A stretch of DNA of 64,000 bases from Gaetbulibacter_A aestuarii (GTDB lineage Bacteria > Bacteroidota > Bacteroidia > Flavobacteriales > Flavobacteriaceae): contig NZ_BAABAY010000001.1 in NCBI RefSeq assembly GCF_039537665.1, forward strand, positions 620,001-684,000. The letters are read 5' to 3'. Both the position numbers and the translations under genes were made by a program. The notes beneath the pieces were generated by a model. It was not told the DNA's origin and made no database searches. It worked only from the letters and a program-made list of their open reading frames with translations. This document shows positions 9,156 through 17,888 of the stretch, in pieces (positions within the stretch are counted from its first letter, which is position 1; each line of letters opens with the position of its first letter).

Positions 9156-9178
9156 TTATTTAGATTCGTTCTAAATAA
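9156..9178. promoter_or_regulatory. Perfect inverted repeat in the AraC/hemA divergent spacer
   Basis: TTATTTAGA (9156-9164), 5-base spacer TTCGT, TCTAAATAA (9170-9178): nine perfect pairs. It lies 7 bases before the AraC ATG on the minus strand, in the leader or core promoter. Size and symmetry resemble operators of dimeric metal-dependent repressors such as Fur or DtxR family members. That assignment is inference. Confidence 0.5.
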
Positions 9179-9307
9179 TTACCGTCAAAACAACCGTAAT
9201 TGCTGCAAAAATAAGGTTTTTATACATCATTTTATAAAAATCACTTTAAAAAACTTGAAACGACATTAAAAGTTCCTTCAGCGTTACTTTTTTACAAAGC
9301 ATCCCTA

Positions 9308-9315
9308 TAATTTTG
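9308..9315 (+). promoter_or_regulatory. hemA -7 promoter element
   Basis: TAATTTTG is a perfect TAnnTTTG. It covers the TTG at 9313 that would otherwise open the longest hemA frame, so translation should begin downstream at 9337 or 9352. I see no good -33 TTG. Confidence 0.55.
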
Positions 9316-9336
9316 CTAGACGTTTTTAGAAACAGG

Positions 9337-10599
9337 ATGCAGAACTTTAATATGTCGCGTAGTCAATCATTTTACGCCATCGGCTTGAGCTATAAAAAAG
9401 CCGATGCGGATATGCGTGGTCGTTTTAGTTTAGATGAAGCATCCACGCTGGCTTTACTGGAGCAAGCCAAGACTAATGGCGTGGAAAGTTTGGTAGCTAC
9501 TTCTACCTGTAATCGTACTGAACTTTATGGTTTTGCACAACATCCTTTCCAGCTCATTCAACTCCTTTGCGAAAATACAGAAGGCACTGTTGAAGAATTT
9601 CAAGAGGTTGCCTATATCTATAAAAACAAGGAAGCCATCACGCATATGTTCCGTGTAGGTTCCGGCTTGGATAGTCAGATCCTTGGAGATTTTGAAATTA
9701 TCAGTCAGTTGAAATCCAGTGCTCGACTTTCAAAAAAACACGGTTTATTAAATCCCTTCTCCGAGCGATTGATTAATGCCGTGATCCAGGCAAGTAAGCG
9801 CATCAAGAATGAAACCGATATATCTACCGGAGCAACCTCGGTATCCTTCGCTTCCGTACAATACATTTTTGACAATGTTGAAAATGTTTCCGAAAAAAAC
9901 ATTTTACTTTTCGGAACCGGAAAAATTGGTAGGAACACCTGTGAAAATCTGGTAAAACATACCGAAAACAAACACATCACCTTAATAAATCGTACCAAAG
10001 ATAAAGCTGAGAAAATTGCCGGAAAATTTAATTTGGTAGTTAAGGATTATTCAAATTTACAAGAAGAACTTACGCAGGCTGATATTTTAATTGTGGCCAC
10101 CGGAGCACAACGCCCAACGATCGATAAACAAATCATTCAGTCGAAAAAACCACTGCTCATTTTAGATCTTTCCATCCCCAAGAACGTTGATGAAAATGTG
10201 AAAGAACTACCGCAGATTACCCTCATACACCTGGATCAGTTATCGCAGATCACCGATCAAACCCTAGAAGCCCGGAAAGCCCATATCCCTTCTGCGGAAG
10301 CCATCATTGAAGAGGTTAAAAGCGATTTTAACAGTTGGCTTGAAACCCGAAAATTTGCACCTACCATTAAAGCTTTAAAATTAAAATTAAATGAATTCGC
10401 CCTTGCGGAATTAGATACACAGCGTAAAAAACTTGTTGATTTTAATGAATCTCAGGCAGAACTCATCAGTAAAAATATCATTCAAAAAATCACAAACCAC
10501 TTCGCACATCATTTAAAAGATGAGGGCGTTTCCACAGATGAGAGTCTGGAACTCATCAAAAAAGTATTTCAGCTGGAACAACACTCAACAAATGCCTAA
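9337..10599 (+). CDS. hemA: Glutamyl-tRNA reductase
   Basis: 420 aa from the ATG at 9337. It reduces glutamyl-tRNA to glutamate-1-semialdehyde, the first committed step of C5 heme synthesis. Visible are the N-terminal catalytic domain with FYAIGLSYKKAD and the active-site cysteine in TSTCNRTELYG (Cys58), the NADPH-binding segment (ILLFGTGKIGRNTCENL) and the C-terminal dimerisation helices. The frame is open to a TTG at 9313, but that codon lies inside the -7 promoter element; ATG 9352 (MSRSQSF) is another possible start. It leads the rightward heme block. No hemL is in the window. Confidence 0.95.
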   Translation: MQNFNMSRSQSFYAIGLSYKKADADMRGRFSLDEASTLALLEQAKTNGVESLVATSTCNRTELYGFAQHPFQLIQLLCENTEGTVEEFQEVAYIYKNKEAITHMFRVGSGLDSQILGDFEIISQLKSSARLSKKHGLLNPFSERLINAVIQASKRIKNETDISTGATSVSFASVQYIFDNVENVSEKNILLFGTGKIGRNTCENLVKHTENKHITLINRTKDKAEKIAGKFNLVVKDYSNLQEELTQADILIVATGAQRPTIDKQIIQSKKPLLILDLSIPKNVDENVKELPQITLIHLDQLSQITDQTLEARKAHIPSAEAIIEEVKSDFNSWLETRKFAPTIKALKLKLNEFALAELDTQRKKLVDFNESQAELISKNIIQKITNHFAHHLKDEGVSTDESLELIKKVFQLEQHSTNA

Positions 10600-10605
10600 A
10601 ATCAG

Positions 10606-10613
10606 TACATTTG
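10606..10613 (+). promoter_or_regulatory. Possible internal promoter before trkH
   Basis: TACATTTG matches TAnnTTTG just after the hemA stop and about 60 bases before the trkH ATG. It could let the potassium genes be transcribed apart from hemA. There is no obvious -33 box. Confidence 0.35.
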
Positions 10614-10673
10614 CTACTGCTTTAAGGCTTCCCATAAGGTTTTTCGAATTCCTTAGAATATTAAAACAACTCA

Positions 10674-12407
10674 ATGAAAAATAAGCTTTTTGTTAATTTA
10701 TACCGCTTCATTGATATTATAATCCTGACGTTTTTAGTATTCGATTTTGGATTTTCCGTAAACGACGACTATAAACCTTATAAACTCGTTGGTTTTTTTG
10801 CAATTACAATTACGTTAGTTGCCTTCAACGTCATCAAGCATTACCAGTTTCGGGATAAAGGTTCTAAAAAATCGGTTCGTATCAATCTGATCATTCTGTT
10901 GTGGACACTTTTTGCTGCCACGGTATTCATATTGTACAATAGTGATCATACGGTTGTAGAACAAACCCTTAAAACCAAGGTGATCTTTGAGATCGGATTG
11001 TTTTTATACTTGCTGATCCGGCTATCATTCCTCATCAAATACATCTATAAAATATACTTTAATCCGGCCATACTTTTTGTTGGGAGTTTTGGAATTTTCT
11101 CTTTGATAGGCGCTTTTTTCTTAATGCTTCCCAAAGTAACAACGCACGGTATTTCATTTATTGATGCCTTGTTTACTTCTACAAGTGCTATTTGTGTTAC
11201 GGGACTTATCGTTTTGGATACCGCTAAAGATTTTACCCAACTTGGGCAAACCGTCATTATGGTACTCATCCAGATTGGTGGTTTAGGAATCTTGACCTTC
11301 ACCTCCTTTTTTGCTTACTTTTTTAAAGAAAATTCATCGTTTAGTGAAGGTATGTATATTAAGGATTTCACGTCTTCAGAAAATTTATACGACGTATTTA
11401 ATCTGGCCGTAAAAATTGTGTTGTTCACCCTTGGAATTGAAGCTATTGGAGCTTTGCTTATTTATACCTCAATTAGCGACGACCCTACAGTAAACAATAA
11501 ATTCTTTTTCTCCATTTTCCATTCAGTTTCGGCTTTTTGCAACGCGGGTTTTTCAACCTCATCATCTAGTTTTTATGCTGCGACGCTTCGCTTTAATTAC
11601 GGCCTACAATGGGTGGTTATGATCCTCATTGTTTGCGGCGGATTGGGTTATAATATTGTGTTCAACATATTTACTTATTTCAAGACCTTTTTACTTAATC
11701 TGTTCAAAGCAAAAAAAATAAAAACGGTTCGTGTTATAACTTTGAATTCAAAATTAATCCTGGTTACCACGCTCGTATTACTCCTTGCAGGTGGTTTGTT
11801 TTTCTATTTTGGTGAAGCCAATTTTACTCAAAAAGCACACACCTCAATTTTTGGCAAAATTACCACAGCAATGTTTTCTTCGGTTACGCCCAGAACTGCA
11901 GGATTTAATACGGTAGATTATACGCATATGGCAACGCCATCGTTGTTATTTGTTATTTTATTGATGTGGATCGGAGCTTCACCGGCCTCTACCGGTGGTG
12001 GTATTAAAACCAGTACTTTTGCCATTGCAACCCTGAACATTTTTGCAACAGCCCGAGGTAAAAAACGCATTGAGATCAATTCCCGTGAGATCTCCAGTAG
12101 CACCGTGAACAGAGCCTTTTCAATTATTAGTATTTCATTGATCATTATTGGTGTAGCCATCATGTTCCTGCTCTATTTTGAACCGGATAAAACCCTGATG
12201 GAACTGGCCTTCGAATGTTTTTCGGCATATAGTACCGTGGGGCTCAGTTTAAATGTAACGCCTACTTTATCTTATGGCGGAAAAATTGTCATCATTTTGG
12301 TGATGTTCTTAGGGCGTATCGGTATGTTGAACTTATTGTTTGGAATTATGGGTGAAGTAGAACAAAAATTCTACCAGTATCCACAGGAAAATATTTTAAT
12401 TAACTAA
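10674..12407 (+). CDS. trkH: Trk-type potassium uptake channel subunit TrkH
   Basis: 577 aa, all membrane. It has an N-terminal extension of about four helices and then four M-P-M repeats of the SKT superfamily; pore-loop phrases are visible as TSTSAICVTGL, SVSAFCNAGFS, SVTPRTAGFNTVD and SAYSTVGLSLN, each with the selectivity glycine. It takes up K+ together with the TrkA gating ring encoded 11 bases downstream. The pair separates hemA from hemCD. Long N-termini like this one are common in Bacteroidota TrkH proteins. Confidence 0.93.
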   Translation: MKNKLFVNLYRFIDIIILTFLVFDFGFSVNDDYKPYKLVGFFAITITLVAFNVIKHYQFRDKGSKKSVRINLIILLWTLFAATVFILYNSDHTVVEQTLKTKVIFEIGLFLYLLIRLSFLIKYIYKIYFNPAILFVGSFGIFSLIGAFFLMLPKVTTHGISFIDALFTSTSAICVTGLIVLDTAKDFTQLGQTVIMVLIQIGGLGILTFTSFFAYFFKENSSFSEGMYIKDFTSSENLYDVFNLAVKIVLFTLGIEAIGALLIYTSISDDPTVNNKFFFSIFHSVSAFCNAGFSTSSSSFYAATLRFNYGLQWVVMILIVCGGLGYNIVFNIFTYFKTFLLNLFKAKKIKTVRVITLNSKLILVTTLVLLLAGGLFFYFGEANFTQKAHTSIFGKITTAMFSSVTPRTAGFNTVDYTHMATPSLLFVILLMWIGASPASTGGGIKTSTFAIATLNIFATARGKKRIEINSREISSSTVNRAFSIISISLIIIGVAIMFLLYFEPDKTLMELAFECFSAYSTVGLSLNVTPTLSYGGKIVIILVMFLGRIGMLNLLFGIMGEVEQKFYQYPQENILIN

Positions 12408-12418
12408 AACGAAACACT

Positions 12419-13105
12419 ATGAAAATTATCATTTTTGGTCTCGGTAATTTTGGAATGTCTTTAGCCTTAAGCCTAACGGAAACAGGGAACGAGGTTATTG
12501 GTGTTGACAACAAAATGGATAAAGTCAATTTAATAAAAGATAAGATTTCTCATAGTATTTGCCTGGATTCGACCAACGAACAAGCGTATCAGGCATTGCC
12601 TATTCAGCAAACAGATATTGCCGTGGTGGCCATTGGGGAGAATGAAGGTGCTGCCATCATCACTACCGCCATCATTAAAAAACTATCCAAAGCCCGTGTG
12701 ATCAGCCGTTCGCTATCACCAATACACGACACCGTGTTACAGGCTATGGGTATCGATTTTATTGTACATCCCGAACAGGAAGCCGCGGAGAAACTCACTA
12801 ATAAAATCAATCTTAAAAATATTGTAGACAACTTTAAAATTGATAGCCGTTATTCCATTTCCGAGCTTAAGGTTCCTGATGATTTTGTAGGCAAAACCAT
12901 TGAAGAGATTGATATCCGAAAAAATTACAATCTAAACATCATTACCATTTTGCGTAAAAACGAAAAAACCAACCTCATCGGAGTGTCCACCACACAAATG
13001 GAGGTTATCGGGATTCCAACAGGTAACACGGAGATTGAGAAAGGAGATGTCATGGTAGTCTTCGGACTAAATGAAAAAATATCGGAAATGGGAAATATGA
13101 GTTAA
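12419..13105 (+). CDS. trkA: TrkA-type regulatory subunit (RCK domains)
   Basis: 228 aa. An RCK-N Rossmann domain fills about residues 1-135 (IIIFGLGNFGMSLALSL for the dinucleotide, then the acidic VIGVDNKMDKV), followed by an RCK-C domain (ELKVPDDFVGKTIEEIDIR). It forms the cytosolic ring that binds NAD(H) or ATP/ADP and gates TrkH. At about half the length of E. coli TrkA it is the single-unit form (KtrA/TrkA type). It is translated 11 bases after trkH and clearly belongs to it. Confidence 0.92.
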   Translation: MKIIIFGLGNFGMSLALSLTETGNEVIGVDNKMDKVNLIKDKISHSICLDSTNEQAYQALPIQQTDIAVVAIGENEGAAIITTAIIKKLSKARVISRSLSPIHDTVLQAMGIDFIVHPEQEAAEKLTNKINLKNIVDNFKIDSRYSISELKVPDDFVGKTIEEIDIRKNYNLNIITILRKNEKTNLIGVSTTQMEVIGIPTGNTEIEKGDVMVVFGLNEKISEMGNMS

Positions 13106-13142
13106 TCGTATGTAATCAGAATTTCAAAACCAAAAACAAAAC

Positions 13143-14720
13143 ATGTCTAAAACCATTCGAATAGGAACACGCGATAGCGAATTAGCCCTTTGGCAGGCCA
13201 ATATTGTAAAAAAATTATTGGAAGAACAGGGTTATAACACCACTTTGGTTCCTGTAAAATCCACAGGCGATATCGTGCTGGATAAGCCGCTTTACGAATT
13301 GGGCATCACCGGAATTTTTACCCGAACTTTAGACATCGCTATGCTCAATGAGGATATCGATATTGCCGTGCATTCCTTAAAAGACGTCCCCACTATTTTA
13401 CCTAAAGGTATTGTGCAGGCCGCTGTTTTAAAACGTGGTAATGTAAACGACACTCTGGTTTATAAAAACAATGAAGAATTTTTAAGTGCGAAGCACGCCG
13501 TTGTCGCTACCGGAAGTCTGCGCCGTCGTGCACAATGGCTCAACCGTTATCCAACGCATACTTTGGTGGATTTACGTGGAAATGTGAATTCACGCCTTCA
13601 AAAGCTTGAGGATAACGACGATTGGAACGGGGCTATTTTTGCCGCAGCCGGAATTGGCCGTATTGGGATCCGTCCGGAACAGGCTATAAATCTTGACTGG
13701 ATGATTCCCGCACCTGCTCAAGGCGCTATCATGGTCACCGCCTTAGAAGAAGATGATTATGTTCTGGAAGCTTGTGCACACCTCAACCACAAAGAGACTG
13801 AAATTTGCACCACTATCGAACGCCAGTTTTTAAATAAACTCGAAGGTGGCTGTACAGCACCCATCGGTGCCCTGGCGTATATCAAAAACGAGGAAGTAAA
13901 TTTTAAAGGTGTTCTATTAAGTGAAGACGGCACCAAAAAAATTGAAGTTTCCAAAGTAAAGAAACTGGGGCAACATGACGATATCGCTGAGTTCGCGGCA
14001 AATTATATTATTGAACGTGGTGGAAAACGACTCATGGATGCACTAAGACGTTCGCACAAAAAAACCACAATATATTCAACTAAAAGTTTAACAGAAGACC
14101 AACGTTTACTGTTCCATGACAAAGTGGTTTCAGAAAGCAGCGATTTTATAAAAATCAGCCTCAACCGGATTCCACCGCGCATCTTGCGAAACCCTATTAA
14201 AAACGTTATTATCACCAGTAAAAATGCGGTAGAAGCCTTAACAACAAACTTCTCACCGGCCGAATTGCAATTCGAAAATATTTACTGCGTCGGGCGCAGA
14301 ACAAAAAGACTTATCGAAAAAAAAATAGGCCCGGTAAAGCATCAGGAAAAGAATGCGAAAAGTCTGGCGAAATATTTAATAGAATACTTAGAAGGCACAG
14401 AAGTTACGTATTTTTGCAGCGATTTACGTTTGGATACGCTCCCTGATCTACTAAAAGAAAATCATATTAAAGTGAATGAGGTTGAAGCCTATCAAACCAA
14501 ATATGATGGCGTTCAGGTAGATCCTACGGTTGAAGGCGTTATGTTTTTCAGTCCGTCTACTGTGGAAAGTTTTGTGAAGGCCAACCGTCAGGAAATAATC
14601 GCCTTTTGCATTGGAGAAACCACAGCTCTGGAGGCAAAAAAACATTTCAGTGATGTGCGTGTCGCGAAAGTGCCAACCGTGGAAAGTGTTATCGAACTGG
14701 TAAATGCACATTACGTCTAA
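13143..14720 (+). CDS. hemC: Fused hydroxymethylbilane synthase / uroporphyrinogen-III synthase
   Basis: 525 aa, far longer than HemC alone (about 310). Residues 1-310 are HemC: IRIGTRDSELALWQAN, catalytic Asp81 in HSLKDVPT, and Cys237 in EGGCTAPIGA, which carries the dipyrromethane cofactor. Residues about 310-525 match the weakly conserved HemD fold, seen in VIITSKNAVEAL, VEAYQTKYDG and FFSPSTVESF. The fusion would make uroporphyrinogen III from porphobilinogen in one protein. No separate hemD is present here. It lies 37 bases after trkA and 17 before hemE. Confidence 0.92.
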   Translation: MSKTIRIGTRDSELALWQANIVKKLLEEQGYNTTLVPVKSTGDIVLDKPLYELGITGIFTRTLDIAMLNEDIDIAVHSLKDVPTILPKGIVQAAVLKRGNVNDTLVYKNNEEFLSAKHAVVATGSLRRRAQWLNRYPTHTLVDLRGNVNSRLQKLEDNDDWNGAIFAAAGIGRIGIRPEQAINLDWMIPAPAQGAIMVTALEEDDYVLEACAHLNHKETEICTTIERQFLNKLEGGCTAPIGALAYIKNEEVNFKGVLLSEDGTKKIEVSKVKKLGQHDDIAEFAANYIIERGGKRLMDALRRSHKKTTIYSTKSLTEDQRLLFHDKVVSESSDFIKISLNRIPPRILRNPIKNVIITSKNAVEALTTNFSPAELQFENIYCVGRRTKRLIEKKIGPVKHQEKNAKSLAKYLIEYLEGTEVTYFCSDLRLDTLPDLLKENHIKVNEVEAYQTKYDGVQVDPTVEGVMFFSPSTVESFVKANRQEIIAFCIGETTALEAKKHFSDVRVAKVPTVESVIELVNAHYV

Positions 14721-14737
14721 AAAAGAAAAAAAGAACT

Positions 14738-15766
14738 ATGAGTATAAAGAACGATTTATTTTTAAGAGCTTTAAAAGGAGAAACCGTTGAACGACCGCCG
14801 GTTTGGATGATGCGTCAAGCCGGACGCTATTTACCGGAATTCATGGAAATCCGTGAGAAATATGATTTTTTCACGCGCTGCCGAACGCCGGAACTTGCCA
14901 GTGAGATCACCGTGCAACCCATTCGCCGGTACGGCATGGATGCCGCCATCTTGTTCAGCGATATCCTTGTGATCCCACAGGCCATGAATATCGAGGTACA
15001 AATGAAACCCAATTTCGGTCCGTTTTTACCAAACCCCGTGCGCACACAAGCCGATGTCGACCGCGTGATTGTTCCCGATGTTTCAGTAGAATTAGACTAT
15101 GTTTACGAGGCTATCAAAGCCACAAAAGAACTTCTAAACAACGAGATTCCGCTCATCGGATTTGCCGGTTCACCGTGGACTATTTTGTGCTATTGCGTGC
15201 AGGGTCAGGGTAGCAAAACCTTCGATAAAGCCAAGGCCTTTTGCTTCACCAATCCGGTGGCAGCTCATGAAATGTTACAAAAGATCACGGATACCACTAT
15301 TGAATATCTCAAACAAAAAATTGAAGCCGGCGTCGATGCCGTTCAGGTCTTCGATTCCTGGGGAGGCATGTTGTCACCCACCGATTATCAGGAATTTTCG
15401 TGGCAGTATATCAACCAAATTATCGAGGCGCTCAAAGATTACGCTCCGGTAATCGCTTTCGGAAAAGGCTGTTGGTTCGCCCTCGAAGATATGGCAAAAA
15501 GTAACGCCGCAGCACTCGGAATCGATTGGACTTGCGCCCCTAATGTAGCACGTCAGCTCACAGGAGGCAACATAACGTTACAGGGCAATTTCGATCCCGT
15601 GCGCCTATTGTCGCAACCATCCGACATTAAAAAAATGGTGCATCAAATGATCAACGAATTCGGCAAAGACAAGTACATCGTCAACCTCGGTCACGGCATT
15701 TTGCCCAACATCCCGGTTGAAAATGCGAAAGCTTTTATCGATGCCGTAAAAGAATATAAAGCCTAG
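14738..15766 (+). CDS. hemE: Uroporphyrinogen decarboxylase
   Basis: 342 aa, normal length. Conserved phrases are PPVWMMRQAGRYLPEF, which carries the substrate-binding arginines, AAILFSDILVIPQAM with the catalytic Asp, GFAGSPWTILCYC and QVFDSWGG. It removes four carboxyl groups from uroporphyrinogen III to give coproporphyrinogen III. It follows hemCD by 17 bases. A GC-rich intergenic element separates it from hemF. Confidence 0.95.
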   Translation: MSIKNDLFLRALKGETVERPPVWMMRQAGRYLPEFMEIREKYDFFTRCRTPELASEITVQPIRRYGMDAAILFSDILVIPQAMNIEVQMKPNFGPFLPNPVRTQADVDRVIVPDVSVELDYVYEAIKATKELLNNEIPLIGFAGSPWTILCYCVQGQGSKTFDKAKAFCFTNPVAAHEMLQKITDTTIEYLKQKIEAGVDAVQVFDSWGGMLSPTDYQEFSWQYINQIIEALKDYAPVIAFGKGCWFALEDMAKSNAAALGIDWTCAPNVARQLTGGNITLQGNFDPVRLLSQPSDIKKMVHQMINEFGKDKYIVNLGHGILPNIPVENAKAFIDAVKEYKA

Positions 15767-15852
15767 TTTTTGGGCGTTACCACAAGGGTCGCGCTTTCGG
15801 CAGTCGCTTCCCTGCGGGCGAGCTCCAACAATGCCTCAATCCCTAACGCGGC
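15767..15852. repeat. GC-rich intergenic element between hemE and hemF
   Basis: About 86 bases, much richer in G+C than the flanks. It begins TTTTTGGGCGTTACC right after the hemE stop and ends CAATCCCTAACGCGG. Its start (TTTGGGC) and GCTTTC core recur in the element at 50905-51030. It looks like a dispersed intergenic repeat of the kind seen in Flavobacteriaceae genomes. It may form RNA structure between the two cistrons. Confidence 0.45.
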
Positions 15853-15878
15853 TGATGAACAAAATAGAAATTGTATAA

Positions 15879-16796
15879 ATGAAAGATAAATTTTATCAAT
15901 ACATACAAGATTTACAGGACAGCATCACGGCAACGCTAGAGACCATCGATGGCAAAGCCACATTTCAGGAAGACCTTTGGGAACGCCCAGAAGGTGGTGG
16001 CGGACGCACACGGGTTATCGAAAATGGTGCCGTTTTCGAAAAAGGCGGTGTCAATATTTCCGCCGTTCACGGCCCACTACCGAAAACCATGCAAAACTAT
16101 TTCAAGGTATCCGACTGCGATTTTTTTGCCTGCGGTCTAAGTCTTGTTATTCATCCAAAAAATCCCATGGTGCCAACGGTTCATGCCAACTGGCGCTATT
16201 TTGAAATGTATGATAAACAAGGGAACACCATAGATAGTTGGTTTGGTGGAGGACTCGACCTCACGCCGTATTACCTTTTTGAAGCTGACGCGAAACATTT
16301 TCACGAAGTGTGTAAAACCGCCTGCGACAAACATCATCCCGATTTCTATCCGGAATACAAAGAACGTTGCGACACCTATTTTTACAACAGCCATCGTGGT
16401 GAGGGTCGCGGTATCGGAGGTTTATTTTTCGATTACTGCAAAGAAACCGACGCCATGAGCATGGAAGATTGGTATAATTTCGTTACTGAAGTGGGCGATA
16501 GTTTTTTAGAAGCCTACAAACCAATCGTTGAAAAACGTAAAGATCTGGATTACACAGAAGCACAACGAACCTGGCAGGAAATCCGTCGAGGTCGCTACGT
16601 GGAATTCAATCTCGTTCACGATAAAGGCACCCTGTTTGGACTGAAAACCAACGGGCGCATCGAAAGTATTTTAATGAGTTTGCCACCCAAGGTCCAATGG
16701 GTGTACGACCATCATCCCGAACCGGGAAGCTGGGAAGCGAAACTTGTTGATGTTTTAGAAACCCCGATCGACTGGGTGAATAAAGAAATTAAATAA
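15879..16796 (+). CDS. hemF: Oxygen-dependent coproporphyrinogen III oxidase
   Basis: 305 aa. The aerobic enzyme is recognised by GGGGRTRVIENGAVFEKGGV, SAVHGPLP, IHPKNPMVPTVHANWRYFE and GRYVEFNLVHDKGT. It decarboxylates two propionates to vinyl groups using O2, giving protoporphyrinogen IX. Having HemF and not HemN here, with HemJ in the same cluster, fits an aerobic organism. It starts 112 bases after hemE, beyond the GC-rich element, and hemB follows after 17 bases. Confidence 0.95.
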   Translation: MKDKFYQYIQDLQDSITATLETIDGKATFQEDLWERPEGGGGRTRVIENGAVFEKGGVNISAVHGPLPKTMQNYFKVSDCDFFACGLSLVIHPKNPMVPTVHANWRYFEMYDKQGNTIDSWFGGGLDLTPYYLFEADAKHFHEVCKTACDKHHPDFYPEYKERCDTYFYNSHRGEGRGIGGLFFDYCKETDAMSMEDWYNFVTEVGDSFLEAYKPIVEKRKDLDYTEAQRTWQEIRRGRYVEFNLVHDKGTLFGLKTNGRIESILMSLPPKVQWVYDHHPEPGSWEAKLVDVLETPIDWVNKEIK

Positions 16797-16813
16797 TATT
16801 AAACCGTTTCATC

Positions 16814-17806
16814 ATGTATCCATTACAACGCAACAGACGTTTAAGAACCAGTGAAGCCATCCGCGCCCTGGTTCGTGAAACAACCCTGAGTCCAAACGAT
16901 TTTTTAGTGCCACTTTTTGTGGTTGAAGGCAAAGGCGTAAAAGACGAGATCACCTCCATGCCTAATTACTACCGCTACAGTTTAGACCTTTTGGAAAAAG
17001 AGGTGAAATCCCTTTGGAATATGGGCTTAAAAGCAGTCTTACTCTTTGTAAAAGTGCCGGATAACCTGAAAGACAACGTTGGGAAAGAAGCCTTAAATCC
17101 TGAAGGATTGATGCAACGCGCCATCAAAACGGTTAAAAATGCCTGCCCGGATATGTTGGTTATGACGGATGTTGCTCTCGACCCCTATTCCGTTTACGGC
17201 CATGATGGCATTGTGAAGAACGGCATTATTTTAAATGATGAAACCGCCAAAGTTCTGGGTCAAATGAGTTTATCGCATGCGCAGGCCGGAGCCGATTTTG
17301 TAGCTCCCAGCGATATGATGGACGGTCGTATTTTAACCATTCGCGAAGCTTTAGATAATGATGGTTTTATAAATACAGGTATCATGAGTTATTCAGCCAA
17401 ATACGCCTCGGCGTTTTACGGTCCATTCCGTGATGCCTTAGATTCCGCACCGGTTGATGCTACTGATATTCCAAAGGACAAAAAAACCTATCAAATGGAT
17501 TTCGCTAACCGGTCCGAAGCCATTAAAGAAACTGAAATGGATATTGATGAAGGTGCCGATATTGTCATGGTAAAACCCGGTTTATGTTACCTCGATATTG
17601 TTCGCGAAATTAAAAATGCCGTAGATGTTCCGGTAGCGGTTTACCAGGTGTCCGGAGAATACGCTATGATTAAAGCTGCCTCGGAAAAAGGCTGGTTAGA
17701 TCATGATGCGGTGATGATGGAACAAATCACATCCATTAAACGTGCGGGAGCTGATATTATCGCTTCATATTTTGCGAAAGATGTTGTTAAAATCTTAAAT
17801 AAATAG
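16814..17806 (+). CDS. hemB: Porphobilinogen synthase (delta-aminolevulinate dehydratase)
   Basis: 330 aa. Schiff-base lysines are Lys196 (SYSAKYAS) and Lys254 (IVMVKPG). The metal-site segment reads TDVALDPYSVYGHDG and has aspartates where zinc enzymes have three cysteines, so this is the Mg-type form known from plants and Pseudomonas. It condenses two 5-aminolevulinate molecules. It is the last gene of the rightward heme block, although its reaction comes early in the pathway. Confidence 0.95.
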   Translation: MYPLQRNRRLRTSEAIRALVRETTLSPNDFLVPLFVVEGKGVKDEITSMPNYYRYSLDLLEKEVKSLWNMGLKAVLLFVKVPDNLKDNVGKEALNPEGLMQRAIKTVKNACPDMLVMTDVALDPYSVYGHDGIVKNGIILNDETAKVLGQMSLSHAQAGADFVAPSDMMDGRILTIREALDNDGFINTGIMSYSAKYASAFYGPFRDALDSAPVDATDIPKDKKTYQMDFANRSEAIKETEMDIDEGADIVMVKPGLCYLDIVREIKNAVDVPVAVYQVSGEYAMIKAASEKGWLDHDAVMMEQITSIKRAGADIIASYFAKDVVKILNK

Positions 17807-17888
17807 TTCCTTTACATCAGCTATCGGCGTTCAACAAAAAAGGTGTATATTAGGATTTGAAAATTAAGAATCAACAAATCCTGATTTC

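Noticed and set aside
9313..9336. Longer hemA start at TTG 9313
   Set aside because: The TTG lies inside a perfect -7 promoter element, so it would not be part of the mRNA; the added residues do not resemble HemA.
15949..16458. Several long overlapping frames inside hemF on both strands
   Set aside because: They are shadows of the conserved HemF frame and none has a recognisable protein or start region.
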